A stretch of 64,000 bases of DNA from Phytophthora sp. 'mugwort'. Taxonomy: Eukaryota > Oomycota > Peronosporomycetes > Peronosporales > Peronosporaceae. Where the stretch lies: NCBI GenBank assembly GCA_033558025.1, contig JAUCEF010000009.1, positions 2,046,001 through 2,110,000 of the forward strand, given 5' to 3'. Both the position numbers and the translations under genes were made by a program. Shown here piece after piece: positions 43,503 to 54,445 of this stretch; position 1 is the stretch's first letter, and every line of letters begins with the position of its first letter. Under the pieces are notes generated by a model. The model was not told where the DNA came from, ran no database searches, and worked only from the letters and a program-made list of their open reading frames with translations.

Positions 43503-46500
43503 GTGTTGCCTCGCGTGGTGGACGGAGGTCGGCGTGCAGTGTGTGCTGTTGGTAATTACGAATCTTTATCGGGAGGATTTATCAAGTATCTGCCTTCCCA
43601 GGTACTAACTGACACAGGGTATACGTTAAGTCTCGTGGGCAGACGGGTGTTAAAGACGTTGGGTCGTGCGGCGGAGTCGTTAGCCTCGTATGACGGGAAA
43701 GTGAGGAGTTCGTCGGGTCATCGATGGCGTATTCGAGGCTGGATCGATCTGCCTTTGCGACTAGGCTCGGTTGAAGTGACGTTGAGCCTGCTGGAGCCGA
43801 CCAGTTGCACGTCGATGCTATCCTACGAGTGGACGCTTTGGGTGCGTTCGGAGCCGTAATTGACGTCGCCGAACGGACGATGATACTGAAAGTGACAAGC
43901 GAGGCTTTAGAGTTGGGTGTGACGGTAGTCGATGGTAGTCCACCAGTCGTTCATGGCGCCCTTGGGAACGTCGGTAAGCCTACCTCCCAAAGGACAAGCA
44001 TTGGTGACGATCCCCATCGTCGGGGACGTTGGTAAGAAGGCGACGGTTCTTGTGGAGGGGTCGTTGGGACTGCCGCCTACACTACGTGTCGCGCGGTCGA
44101 TTTGCACGGTTGGAAGGCAAAGTGCTAGTAGAGCTTTGTAACGCCTCGACGGACGAGTTTGGGTCCGTCGCGGGGCGGTTGTTTCCTCCGCATCCGTGAT
44201 CCCCGAGTCAGCGTTCAGTTGCGAGAATCCGACGATAAGTGCGACGGTGGATGAAACCGGGATTCAGCACAAGGGCGAGGAGCCGGCAGAAGAAATGGTG
44301 GGCTCGACGTCCGAAGGGATGCCCGAGCGCGTAGGACAAAAGGTCCAGGCGTCAAAGCCTGACATTCCACCCGACAAGGGGCCGAGGCCGACTTCTCGGA
44401 GACTAAACTGACTGAGGAGCAGAAGGCGCTCTTCCAGTCCGAGCTGGACCGATTCCGAGACCTGTTTGTGAAGTCTTCAAAAGAAACCGGGACGGACTGA
44501 TTTGCTCCATTTTGAGATTGACACGGGAGACAGTGCTCCGATAAAGCAGCAACCGTACCGAGTATCGTTGGCTGAAGGCGAGGTTATGGTAGCAGAATTA
44601 CAACAGTACTTGAAGCTGGGACTAATCCGTCCGTCGAATAGTCCTTGGGCCAGTCTGGTGTTGATGATCCGGAAACTAAACGGTGGTATCCGGTTCTGCA
44701 TCCATTATCGCAAGCTTAATGCGGTCACGGTGAAGGACTGTTACCCCATGCCGCTCATTGATGATATTTGGACGTCTTAGGCGACGCACAATTGTTCTCT
44801 ACCATGGATATTGCCTCTGGGTACTGGAACGTACCTATGCATAGGGACAGTGTGACCCGAACGGCTTTCACGTGCAAGTACGGATGTACAAGTGGCTCGT
44901 GATGCCGTTTGGATTGTGTAACGCGGTGCCTGCTTTTGAACGGTTGATGGAGACGATCCTGGTCGACCTGAAGTGGCGCACCTGTCTTGTCTATATGGAT
45001 GACTCTGTCATATTTATCAAGGACTTTCCGTCACGCTTAGTTCATCTTCAAATTAAATCCAGCGGCTCTGAACCGAGGACAAGTGTTGAGTCGGTTCAGA
45101 GCCGCTGGATTTAAGTTGAAGATGAAGAAATATCACTGGCGACGGAGGCAAGTAGCCTTTGGGGGTCACATTGTGACTCCATCAGGAATACTGCCTAATC
45201 CCGAAAAGGTCAAGGCGGTAATGAACGTGTTGAGGCCGGTTGATGTGCTGGAATCCGTTCTTTCTTAGGGTTGACGAGCTATTTCCGTCGCTACATACCA
45301 AGCTACGCACTGATATCGGCGCCTTTAGAACGCTTAAAGGTCAAGGATGCCCCGTATGAGTCGAACGAGGACTGTGAAATGGCGTTCCAGGAGTTGAAAA
45401 GGGCTTTGGTGCGGCCTCCGATACTAGTGTACCTGGATGGGAAGAAGAAGTTCAAGTTGTATGTCGACTCGTCACGGTTCGCCGTGGGAGCGTGCTTAAT
45501 GCAAACGGTCGACGGACGCGACCGTGTCGTAGCTTATGCCAGCAAGCTGCTGACTGGTTCTCAAAAGAACTGGATCAACAAGCAGGACGGCATTTCCGAA
45601 ATCGAGTGTTGGGGTGTCGTATGGGCAATACAGGAGTTCCGATGCTATCTGGATAAACGCGAGTTTGATTTGTACACGGATCACCAGGCTTTGACATGGA
45701 TCTTCAGCCCGGGGAACCGTAAGACTAACGCCAAATTGGCCCGGTGGACCATGGAGCTCTCCAACCTGCGGTTCAAGGTACACCACAAGCCCGGAACATC
45801 TACGGGCATGTGGACGGACTGTCGCGATTGCCGGTGGACCGAGCCGACGCCGTGACAATGAGGGACTTGCTGAATCCGGACGGCACGGTCGAGGACGTAC
45901 CTCCCGCTTCAGTCGGGGAGCGACCCTCGCGAATGGCCGATCTCCTGACCCCGGAAATCGGTTCCAGTTTCAGACAGGGAGCCTACTAACGAACCCCGCG
46001 GATCGACCGAATTCGGGTTTGGCGAGAATGAGGAGGAGCGAACGGAGGCAGACGAAGGTGAACCTACGCCTGGGACGGCTGAGTCCCCGGTAAACGCTTT
46101 CGAACTCGATTTGGAACAGTTCCGGACGGAATAACAAGAAGTATCTTGGATCCGTGCTTTGAGCGCGCACTTGACGAGCTCAGCGCTACCATTAGACCCT
46201 TTTACGGGTGCGAGTCTTGAAAGTGGCTCCGCGCCACGATATGTTGAATGAACTGCTGATGCGACGTGTCGACTTACCTGTGCATGTGGGCCCCGCTCGA
46301 ACGGTGACTGTGGCGGTGATCCCGCTGTCCTACGTGGAGACCATCCTGCACTACTGCCATTCCGATGTGCTTTCATCGCACTTAGGTCTGACGAAGACGC
46401 TGGAAAAAGTGAGGAGTCATGCTTATTGGCCGGGATGGCGGATGGATGTGGCTTCTTACCTTCGGGAATGTACCCGGTGTGGCGGCGGTAAAGGATCCCG

Positions 46501-47805
46501 ACCGTGACGAGTTGGGCAGATGCAGCGGATGCCGGTATTAGACTTGACCGGACCATTCTCCATGTTAGTCGTTGATGCTGTGGGGCCATTGCCCATCTCT
46601 GAGCGTGGAAACCGTTACATATTGGTCTTCATCGATTATTTTACGTGGTGGGCAGAGGAGTTTGCCGTGGCTCACCTAGATTCGGTGACGTGCGTGGAAA
46701 TTATGATCAATGGGGTTCTTTCGAGGCAGGTGTACCGTCGAGTTGTTGAACGATCAGGGCTCCAATTTTACGTCGGAAGTCGCAAAGTCGTTTTACCAGA
46801 CGCTTGGGATTCGAAACTTGTACGTTTCTGCGTACCATCCATAAACGCAAGGGTTAGTTGAACGGTTCAACGGGACGCTTATCGGCATGTTACGAATGCA
46901 TGTGAGCGAAGCCCAAACCGACTGGGATGTATACCTTCCGCGTGTACTCTTTGCGTATCGGACGGCTTACCCTGAAGCGTTGGGTGACACGCCTTTTTTC
47001 TCGCTATACGGTCGAGATCCCGTACTGCCGTTAGACGTCGCGTTTTTGAACCTGGGAAAGAAATGGCAAAGTAACGAGGTGGCTAAGTATCGCCGAGAAT
47101 TATATCAGTCGCTGAAGAAGTCAAGAACGCTAGTGGAGCGTCAATTGATTCGCGCTCAAGACCGTCATGGACAATGGTTGAGCGGGCAACAAGAAGTGAA
47201 CCTCGAGATCGGCGAACCGGTCTAGGTCTACCAGTTCTTCAGGGCAAAAAGAGGAGAACAGAGGGCCAAGAAGCTAACCGTTTCGTGGCATGGTCCCTAC
47301 CGTGTGCTCAAAAGGTCGGGTCTAATGCGTATCGAATCGATATTTCTTCGTATCCTGACAAGATTGTGACCGTGAATGTGAATCGGATGAAGAAGTTCAG
47401 GGGGCGGTGGACCAGACCATACTTGGACGAAGTCCCGAATGGAGTGCCGACAGGAAACGATGAAGTCGAGGACGGACCTCTGTAGGAGGCCGACTTGTCA
47501 CCGTCGAGTTTTACTGAGAGAATCACGGTTGGCCGGGATGACACGATTCTCGCGGGTGTGGAATCACCGCTACTGGAAGTGGTGGCTAAAAGGACGGTTG
47601 ACCGTTGCGTAGAGTATTTGGTACTAGCCGCAAACTATGAGACGTTTTGGCTAGGGTGGTCGGCATTAATGTCCGAGTATGAGTCCTTGGTCACTGCGTT
47701 CGAACAAGCGGATCGGAAGAAGCGTGGCTTGCCCAAATTAGGAGACGAGCACGGTTAGCGGACGCAAATTCGGACGTGGCCGATGAAGACTTGCTGATGG
47801 TGTAA
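43503..47805 (+). pseudogene. Gypsy pol: protease, RT, RNase H, integrase, chromodomain
   Basis: Protease: VLTDTGYTLSLVGRRVL (about 43590-43645, active-site DTG). RT: KQQPYRVS, GLIRPSNSPWASLVLM, FCIHYRKLNAVTVKDCYPMP (44530-44755), FSTMDIASGYW, MPFGLCNA, then YMDD (44993-45004). RNase H: LYVDSSRFAVGACLMQ, EIECWGVVWAIQEFRCYLD, YTDHQALTWIF (45460-45705). Integrase: H-x-H-x2-C-x2-C zinc region (HYCHSDVLSSHLGL ... CTRCGGGK, 46350-46490), core VVDAVGPLPISERGNRY. C-terminal chromodomain-like DRCVEYLVLAANYETFWLGW (47608-47667). The reading frame changes at least at 44780, 45060, 45270, 45855 and 46860, and the RT contains a palindromic insertion. Confidence 0.85.
45043..45124. repeat. 34-bp-arm palindrome inside the RT domain
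   Basis: 45043-45076 and 45091-45124 are inverse copies with one mismatch, loop GGACAAGTGTTGAG. The right arm encodes the expected RT text (FRAAGFKLKMKK); the left arm is its inverted copy and does not read as RT. Confidence 0.92.
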
Positions 47806-47989
47806 GGCAGAAGAAAAGTGCTGGTTCTGAGTTTCACGGAAGGATTTGAATTTGAGATAGTTATGGAGAAAGTCGGGAACGGAACGGAGGAGGAAAAGGG
47901 AAAATTGTGTGTTGTTTTTTTAATTTTAAAGAGGAGGCGCTATGAAGGAATAAGAAGAAAATGCCATAATTGGAAGCGTCTCCGCACGG

Positions 47990-49646
47990 CGAATCGCGCT
48001 AAGCCGAACTGACATGCATCGAACTGTGAGGCGGAGGGGCTTTGCCTTCTTCGGCCTCGTCAGGGACCTCGGCTTCCCCGTCGGACTCCTTGCCGCTGCC
48101 GCCGTGGTCGCTGTGTTGATCGCCGGTTTCGTTGGCTTTGGGGGGTGGTCGCCATCCTCTTCGGCTGGTTCATCGAGGTCGCTTTCTTCAACAACGGTTC
48201 GCTTGCGGTATGCTGATTTCGTGGGCTTGAGCACGGTCCCCTCGGCTTCTTCGTCGGAGTCTGTGAGGCCGGAGTGCGAACTCGGTCCACTGTCAGACTT
48301 GGAAGGCGACGGTACGGTGGGACCGGTCACGGAAACTGCGGACGTTGGAGGTAGGGCTGTGTAGCCGTCTTCGGGGTCCTCGAAGTCAGAGTCGTCCTCT
48401 CCAACCTCGGCTGGCTTGAACTTCTTCTCTCCAATCGGTGGCTTGTATGTCGTGTTGATCAGTGCGGTGGCGATCTCGACTTGGAGGGGGCGTAACACGC
48501 CGTTTGAGAGCAGTGTCTTCCAGACGCCGCTGGACTTGTTGCCGACCCACGACGGATTGGGCGGAGAACCGCTGGAGACGTCAAGAACGATTCGGGCGAG
48601 GGCGTGGTCCGTCAGTCGCAGGGACGCGGACTTGCTGGGGTCGAGAGCTTGGGTCTGGACAAGAAGCTTTGGGACGGACTGATAACCGTCCTCGTCGACT
48701 TCGGATTTTTCAGAATGCCCTCGATGGTTTGGGCGTAGCGTGCTGGGTCGCGACGAAGAAACTTGCATAGATCTTCATGTACCGGACCGTTGTCCGTGCC
48801 CTGTTTCTTCTTGGCGACGATGGAGTGTTTGGCGAGCTTGCCCCCGAATCACATGATCATGTCGTGCGCGTTGTCTTCGAACAGCTTGAGGAAGCCGTAA
48901 TAGCCGAAGATCACGACGTTCTCTGGGAGATGAACTGGAGACGGGCTTCTAGGGCATGCGCTATTCGCTTGCGTCGCGCTCCGGGGTCGTCGGATGACGG
49001 GAAGAGCGCCGTCCTGAAGAAGACGTCGCGGAACTTCATCCAGTATCGCCAGTGGGCGAGGTGCAGGTCTATGTACGTGGCTGGGCCGTACCATGCGCGC
49101 CGGTTACGCCATGGGTAGGCAAGGCGGAACGGTGCGCGTCCGAGAGAGGCTGACTTCCGGATTATGGCGGCGATGACTTGCTTGATCCGCTCAGGGCTGT
49201 CGACAGGAAGGTCGAACCGATACGCCTTGACCGTCCCCTTTACGAGCTTGGTGGTCTTCCGTTTCTTGGAGGGCGCTGCGGTGCCCTTGTCCGTGCTTCG
49301 GGAGGCGGGGCGCTTTGACGCTTGTGCAGGACGGTAGGACTCGAAGATGTTATGGGATGGAGCATGGCCCGGCGTAATTGGTCAGGAGGAGACAGGAGAA
49401 CGACGGTGGACGTCAAAGCTAACGGAGAGGATTCATCGCCCACCAAGATGGACTGGGCCAGGGCTTCAAGGGCTTCGAGCCCGACGGACGCCTCGTTGAC
49501 GAAGAGGAGGGGCGCATCCGGGTCCAAAACTCGACTTGAGCCTCAAGGAGTTCGTCGACGCCGGTGCGTTCGGCATCGAGGAGGACGCGGAGGCGGTCAC
49601 CGGCCGTGTCGGCGTTGAATCGCCTCGTCTTGGTCGGCTTGGCCAT
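47990..49646 (-). pseudogene. Antisense ORF of the Gypsy element, unknown function
   Basis: On the minus strand from M at 49646: MAKPTKTRRFNADTAGDRLR, LLDAERTGVDELLEAQVEF, a frame change, FVNEASVGLEALEALAQSIL, STVVLLSPPDQLRRAM, then (other frame) WRNRRAW, HLAHWRYWMKFRDVFF, and from 48768 a well-kept 260-codon part: LLVQTQALDPSKSASLRLTD, HALARIVLDVSSG, LSNGVLRPLQVEIATALINT, then an acidic Ser/Asp/Glu-rich and Lys/Pro-rich tail. The text is protein-like across all frames, whereas the plus strand here is not. The ORF opposes gag-pol. I recall similar hypothetical proteins from Phytophthora but no function. Antisense ORFs 3' of pol are known in plant Tat-lineage elements (for example Grande). Confidence 0.65.
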
Positions 49647-49889
49647 CGTGGGGGAGGGTGGCGCTTGTATCGGAGGTAGCGGATTGTCGAATGAACGGCA
49701 AGGTTGCGGAGGGGCAACTGGGGTCTGTGATTGACGGGTGACAAGTTATGATTTCCTAACCGTCGGGTCAGTTCCTGTCCTTCCAAGCGGCACACGATAG
49801 TACGGTTACAACCGTGGGTTCGCTCGGACCAGGACTGAGTGATGGCGTCCGAGATAAGCGACGAGCTCGATGGGCTACCATGACAGGAA

Positions 49890-51010
49890 GTGAAGGATGA
49901 CTTCAAGCTGGGTCGACTAGCATGGGTGTGGGCTAGAGCTATTGCTTCTAAATCTGCCAAGGGACGACAAGGGCTACGCTGCTGGATTGGTAATGGACGG
50001 GATCACGGTCGGATTCGACGGTGTGCTCCTGTGCTACGGGTTTGCGACGGTCTACTGACGGGAATTGCTGTGGTTCGTGGGTGGAGGGAGCTGTGCTGTG
50101 GACGGTTGCACAGACTTTGCGAAGCGTGGCAAGGTGGTTGTGCGGTGCGCTTAGCTATTTCTACTTGAAGTGGGGCGGATCGCCCGGGTGTGCGTCCGTC
50201 GCTAATGTAAGTTCGCGAAAGGACCCAAGGTGCAGGCAGGGCAAGCCGCGCAAGGATCGTTTGTGGTCGCTATATGAGGCGCTGTGGATTACTCCGATGG
50301 TCGTACTGGAAGCACGGAGGGAGCACCTGCATGGGTTAGGACGGTTGCTGCACAAGTGGGCCGACGCTTTCCACGTTTACTGATGCGTGTTCCTACCCAA
50401 CGCAATCGAAGAAACAGGACGGTTCCTTGTGAAGTACAGGAAAGGTAGCGGGCGTGCCTTCCGAGAGTCATTCACCCTAGCGTATTGCGGAATGTGGGCT
50501 GCATGGAATATGGCATACCAAACCGTGTACTCGGTCGCGTACCTGTCGGGGTTGCTGTATGACGGATTGGAGAAGGCCTGCCAAGGTTGACCCAGGGTTG
50601 CTATACTGCTGGGTGTGGGGAATTACTATGTTGCGGCCCAAGGTGAAGTGGATGTCTATGGCGATTACTCAGTCGACAAGGAGGTGGTCGTCGCAAGCGG
50701 TGCGGTAATAGCTGTGGGTATAGCTAGTTCATGTGCTTTACTGGTACAGTCGAGTGGCCGACGGTTGAGGACCAATGCAAGTGGCCGAGGACAGTTGCGC
50801 CGTATGGAGACGTAACATGGAAGAGCGTGAACAAGTGGAGCGACTCACGGAAGCGTTTTGGAGAGCCGATGGCGGTACGGAGGACACGCCCCGGAGGACG
50901 GTGCGGCCGTTGAGCTACCTGCAGGCCCAGAGTCGAGGGATCCGGGCACGAACGGAAGCGGTCCGTCAGGAAGAGGGTCGACGTGGACGACAACCGACAG
51001 TCGGGGAGAA
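49890..51010 (+). pseudogene. Second sense ORF downstream of pol, with membrane segment
   Basis: One frame from 50021 to about 50770 is interrupted only by stops at 50381-50383 and 50588-50590: LWSLYEALWITPMVVLEARR, EHLHGLGRLLHKWADAF, RESFTLAYCGMWAAWNMAYQ, SVAYLSGLLYDGLEKA, VVASGAVIAVGIASSCALLV (a good transmembrane helix), then after a frame slip near 50775 a basic/Glu-rich tail (EREQVERLTEAFWRADGG, RPLSYLQAQSRGI) that runs to the polypurine tract. It occupies the position of env in errantivirus-like elements, but no envelope family is recognisable. Confidence 0.55.
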
Positions 51011-51058
51011 TGTCCCGAGTACTCCTACTCCGGACGGTGGCAACCGCCTCGGGTGCAC
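51011..51058 (+). repeat. Start of truncated 3' LTR
   Basis: TGTCCCGAGTACTCCTACTC and CGGTGGCAACCGCCTCGGGT match the 5' LTR start with a few changes and a small indel. A purine-rich GGGGAGAA (51003-51010) sits directly upstream, as a polypurine tract should. Similarity ends near 51058. Confidence 0.6.
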
Positions 51059-51834
51059 CATACAGCGACACGAGTTTTGCACCAAGATAGGCCGAAGCGC
51101 GAGGCGAAATGTGCGCTCCCACTTGAGGTACACGGCGTCCCTGCTGGCACAAAGTTTCCACGATAGTAACTGTCCTACACCGTGAGCTGCATCTCGAGCT
51201 TCTTGCGGTTGCACACGAGGCGTCGTATTCCTCTTCATTATTGACTACTGTATACTAACTAACGTGGAGCATCATGATGCCACGCTGATGATTCGCTGTG
51301 AGGTGAGCTCTTCGAACGCCTTCAGCCGTCACGGCAGGCGTTAGTAGCAAGAAGTGGAACTATCGGTAGTGGACGTAGTACCTTAACATGACGAGGCACC
51401 CTCCATGAACTTTTGCCTTCGGTGCCCACAGGATGGAGAGCGCAACATTCTTCCGAAACACTATCAACTTTTCACTCGGGCAAATTTTTTTTTTTGCTAG
51501 TGACGCCAGTCCGAAATAAGCCTTTATGCCTGTCTGTGGTCCGCACAAACCGGAAGTTGCCATATCGCACCTCGCTACAGGTATCTTATGGCATCGCAGA
51601 CAAAAGCGACAGCAGACGACATGACCGCTTCAACGTCACTGTATGCATTTTGTGTCTTATATGCATTTCGTGTCTCTTCGAGATGGTACTCACTGAGTAC
51701 TCCTCAGTTTTCGTAGTATTGCTGCAAACTAAACGGGTGTTGCAACACGGCACTATCGTCTAAAGGGCTGGTGAGAGAGTGGTGTGTGCAAATCCGTCTT
51801 AGTACCGAACCCTGTCTTGTTATGTCGAGTCCTA
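51059..51834. other. No recognised gene
   Basis: Flank of the cut Gypsy element. Open stretch 51413-51763 (+) has a hydrophobic run but no motif. Confidence 0.4.
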
Positions 51835-52300
51835 GCCGCGCCTCCGAAATCTGCGTTCAGTAGTGGTTGTATGTGCTTCCGCCGTCGTATGCGAACGCCG
51901 TGACGAAATGGTGTAGTCGACGCCGAAGATGTAAGTGCGGTGGTCAGGACAGTTTATCCATGACTCCATTACGGCGTCAACATCGATCTGGCCTACCGCT
52001 CACGGCGTTCCACTTGTAGCCGTTGTTCATGCAGGGCGCCGAGAGTCCCTGGGGCGCCTACTCGAATGTCAATGTCGATGACTTCAACGCCAACTCCAGA
52101 CCATCCATTGCGTGGATCATGGTTCCCGCGCGCTTCTTGTTGACGGCGGCCAACATGGCGGAAAACTAGTCGGCTGACTGCGTGTACGTTGCGCGCCCGA
52201 GGTCGTGCTGCCCCTAGCGCAGGTTGGCGGCTTTCGGTGACGGCGTTGGAGTCGACAAGCAGGAGAGTGGCAATAGCCTGTGTGACGGTATCCTGAATTG
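51835..52300 (-). pseudogene. Diverged CAP-protein pseudogene, N-terminal half
   Basis: Minus strand: remnants of a signal peptide (VTQAIATLLLVDS, about 52288-52250), SAMLAAVNKKRAGTM in another frame (about 52165-52120), NNGYKWNAV (about 52030-52005), GQIDVDAVMESWINCPDH (about 51990-51940), and STYNHY then a stop where copies A-C have YQHYWTQ (about 51875-51860). This is the CAP domain order of copies A-C at much lower identity, with stops and frameshifts. No stalk follows. Confidence 0.75.
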
Positions 52301-52795
52301 GTTGCAGGAAGTGGGATTACAGGACGAGCGCTCGTCGGTCTCTCCGAGGTATGTTGAAGGGGGGTACCTGTCGGCCCTAGAGCACTAGCAACGGTCATGC
52401 ATCAGGCAGTGTCTGATCCAGTAGTGTTGGCAGAGGTCGTGTATCAACGGATAGCTCACGTCCGTTTAGTGGCTTCCGATATGGGAGCGTTGGGAGCATT
52501 CGTTGGCATATTGTGGTCTAACGTTTCCCAGGCCTGTTAGTTTTTGAGCGGAAGCTACAAACACGAACTCCTCTCGGCCAAGCGTAGTGTTACACTAAGT
52601 GTATATATGCTGCGCTGTCAGGGGAAGTATGTCAAGTGCACCCGAACACCAATGCGCCACAGTCGATACGGGCCAACCGGACATCAAAGGATGCTTTTCA
52701 TATTTGTTGAACTGCTTGTGTCCTTTCGAAGTGCTTACAATACATTTGTGCTGATATATTTGCGAGTGGAACGCGTGTGTACACAAGCAAGCTCA

Positions 52796-53580
52796 TCACG
52801 CACAAAACCGAAGCCGAGGCGAAAGGAGGTCCATGCCGTGAATGTAGCGAGTCGAACGCTTAAGAGGAGAGAGAGTCATGGCTCTAGTGGCTTGATTACA
52901 AACGGGCGCTAAGGGAGTTTGGGCTGGACCCAACACAGACACATCGCGGCACGAGCGATCGGCATCGTTCACGGGGCTGTTAGTCTCCATTTCTAGAGTC
53001 TTCTTCTTCTGCACAGCGTAGATGAAGCCATCGGAAGCGATGCCAGCCACACAACCACCGATAACGAAAATGTAGGTCAGCGACGAGGTGCTGTCGTCTG
53101 ACGACTTGGTCGTCACCTTCACAGCTCCGTCCGAGCCACTTGAGTTTATGGTCGTTGCTGTACCAGCCGTCTACACAGTAGTGGAATCCGTCGAGGCCGT
53201 GGCGGTCTGGTCAAGCTTAGCGTCACAAGCAGTCCGAACGCCAGCGTTACCGGCAGAGGCAGCGCTGGTACTGTTGCTCTTGCTGCCCAACGTGAAATTG
53301 CTAGCATAGTTCTCAGTCTGAACATGAATTCCAGTGATCCCTGAGGCCGAAGCTGAACTCGAGACCGGCGCTTCCATTGGCGTCGGAGTCGGAGTCGTGA
53401 TCGTGGTCGGAGTCGGAGTCGGCGTCGGCGTTGGCGCCGACGTCGGGGTGACCGTCGGCTTAGCAGTGATGGGCGTCGGGGCCGCCGTTGTCGGCCTGAA
53501 TCTTCTCTGCCTTGAGGTTGGATATAAATACTGGAAACATACACACACAGTCCACCCACTCCGCAGCCCCACGCACACAC
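52796..53580 (-). pseudogene. Thr/Pro stalk plus membrane anchor, CAP-protein-like C-terminal half
   Basis: Minus strand from about 53500: TAKPTVTPTSAPTPTPTPTP, a Ser/Ala-rich part, a stop near 53172, then (same direction) VKVTTKSSDDSTSSL and the hydrophobic SLTYIFVIGGCVAGIASDGF followed by a basic AVQKKK, a type-I anchor with cytoplasmic tail. The stalk resembles that of the CAP proteins, some of which in oomycetes carry a C-terminal anchor. No CAP domain lies upstream of it on the minus strand, so the N-terminal half is missing or displaced (see 51835-52300). Confidence 0.5.
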
Positions 53581-53742
53581 GGCGCTGTCGATTAGCTACT
53601 CGCTTCTTTGACGTCCAGAGCGCGAGTGGGTGACTCGTTCTGTATTTGCCACGCTGTGGCTTATCGAGCTTTCTGCATCTTTTTCTGCATATGATAGAGT
53701 GCGGCTTTTGAAAAATGACCTACAGTAGCGATGGGTGCCTGC

Positions 53743-53837
53743 CTGCCAGCAATTATTGCAGCGTAATCGCCTCAAATTGCAGACTCAAATTGCAGACGGC
53801 GACTTGAGGCGGATTACGCTGCAATAATTGCTGGCAG
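53743..53837. repeat. 95-nt palindrome, 33-bp arms
   Basis: CTGCCAGCAATTATTGCAGC (53743-53762, arm continues to 53775) pairs with the inverse ending at 53837; the only arm difference is one extra G. The loop holds a direct repeat CTCAAATTGCAGA (53771-53783, 53784-53796). Confidence 0.92.
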
Positions 53838-54445
53838 TAGCCGAGATTTTACGGTCTACATGTACCAGAGCCGTTATGGTGAATCAAGCTGCTTGGGGAT
53901 CGTCGTCAGTCAACGACCAGCTCTATACGGCGGTTGCGGCTACCTACCAGTGACGCATTGTTGCCTACACAGGTGATACTTCCGATGTAGAATAGTTCGC
54001 GATACAGTACCATTATCGGTGCGCATTGCAAGGGCAATTTTGACTGATGCCACCGGGTTTTCGGCGAAGATGTTTCCTTTATTAGTTCAGACGCGTTTGT
54101 TTCGCTGGTGAATGTTGCAACTACTGATTAGAATGATGCCGTCGGGTCACAGTTGCCACACGTGAAGACACAGGGACTAAGACCCAACAACGCACGCCCT
54201 TTGTCACTTCTGTCCGTTAACGAATGGGTTGACCTGCGCTACCATTAGTAAGTACACAAGCATTCGTGTGGATGCAAAGGCACCCCGAAAAATAGCCATT
54301 GTCAAGGCATTCACCGGTCTGGCTGTTGATATGTTTTCCCTTGGTCCAACGAAGGAGTGCGACGAAGCGGGAGCTCGAGCTGCTCGTCATCCTCAAAGTC
54401 GAGCGGAGGTCTGTATGTGGTGAGGTTTTATGAGGTTTATGCTGA
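53838..54445. other. No recognised gene
   Basis: Intergenic stretch downstream of the LRR gene; the short open stretches lack motifs. Confidence 0.4.

Larger units (their letters stand above)
38711..51058 (+). mobile_element. Large chromodomain Gypsy LTR retrotransposon, degenerate
   Basis: Order on plus: 5' LTR (38711 to about 39303), leader with tandem repeat, gag with zinc knuckles, protease, RT, RNase H, integrase, chromodomain (ends about 47805), antisense ORF (49646 to about 47990), second sense ORF (about 49890-51010), purine tract GGGGAGAA and the start of the 3' LTR at 51011. The two LTR starts share TACTC(T/C)GG(G/A)CGGTGGCAAC and GCCTCGGGTGC. The 3' LTR is lost after about 48 bp, so the element is cut at its right end. 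At about 12.3 kb it is much larger than a standard 5-7 kb Gypsy because of the two extra ORFs. All genes carry frameshifts. Confidence 0.8.

Noticed and set aside
53334..53633. Val/Gly-rich plus frame (GVGVVIVVGVGVGVGV)
   Set aside because: Antisense of the Thr/Pro stalk; not a membrane protein.
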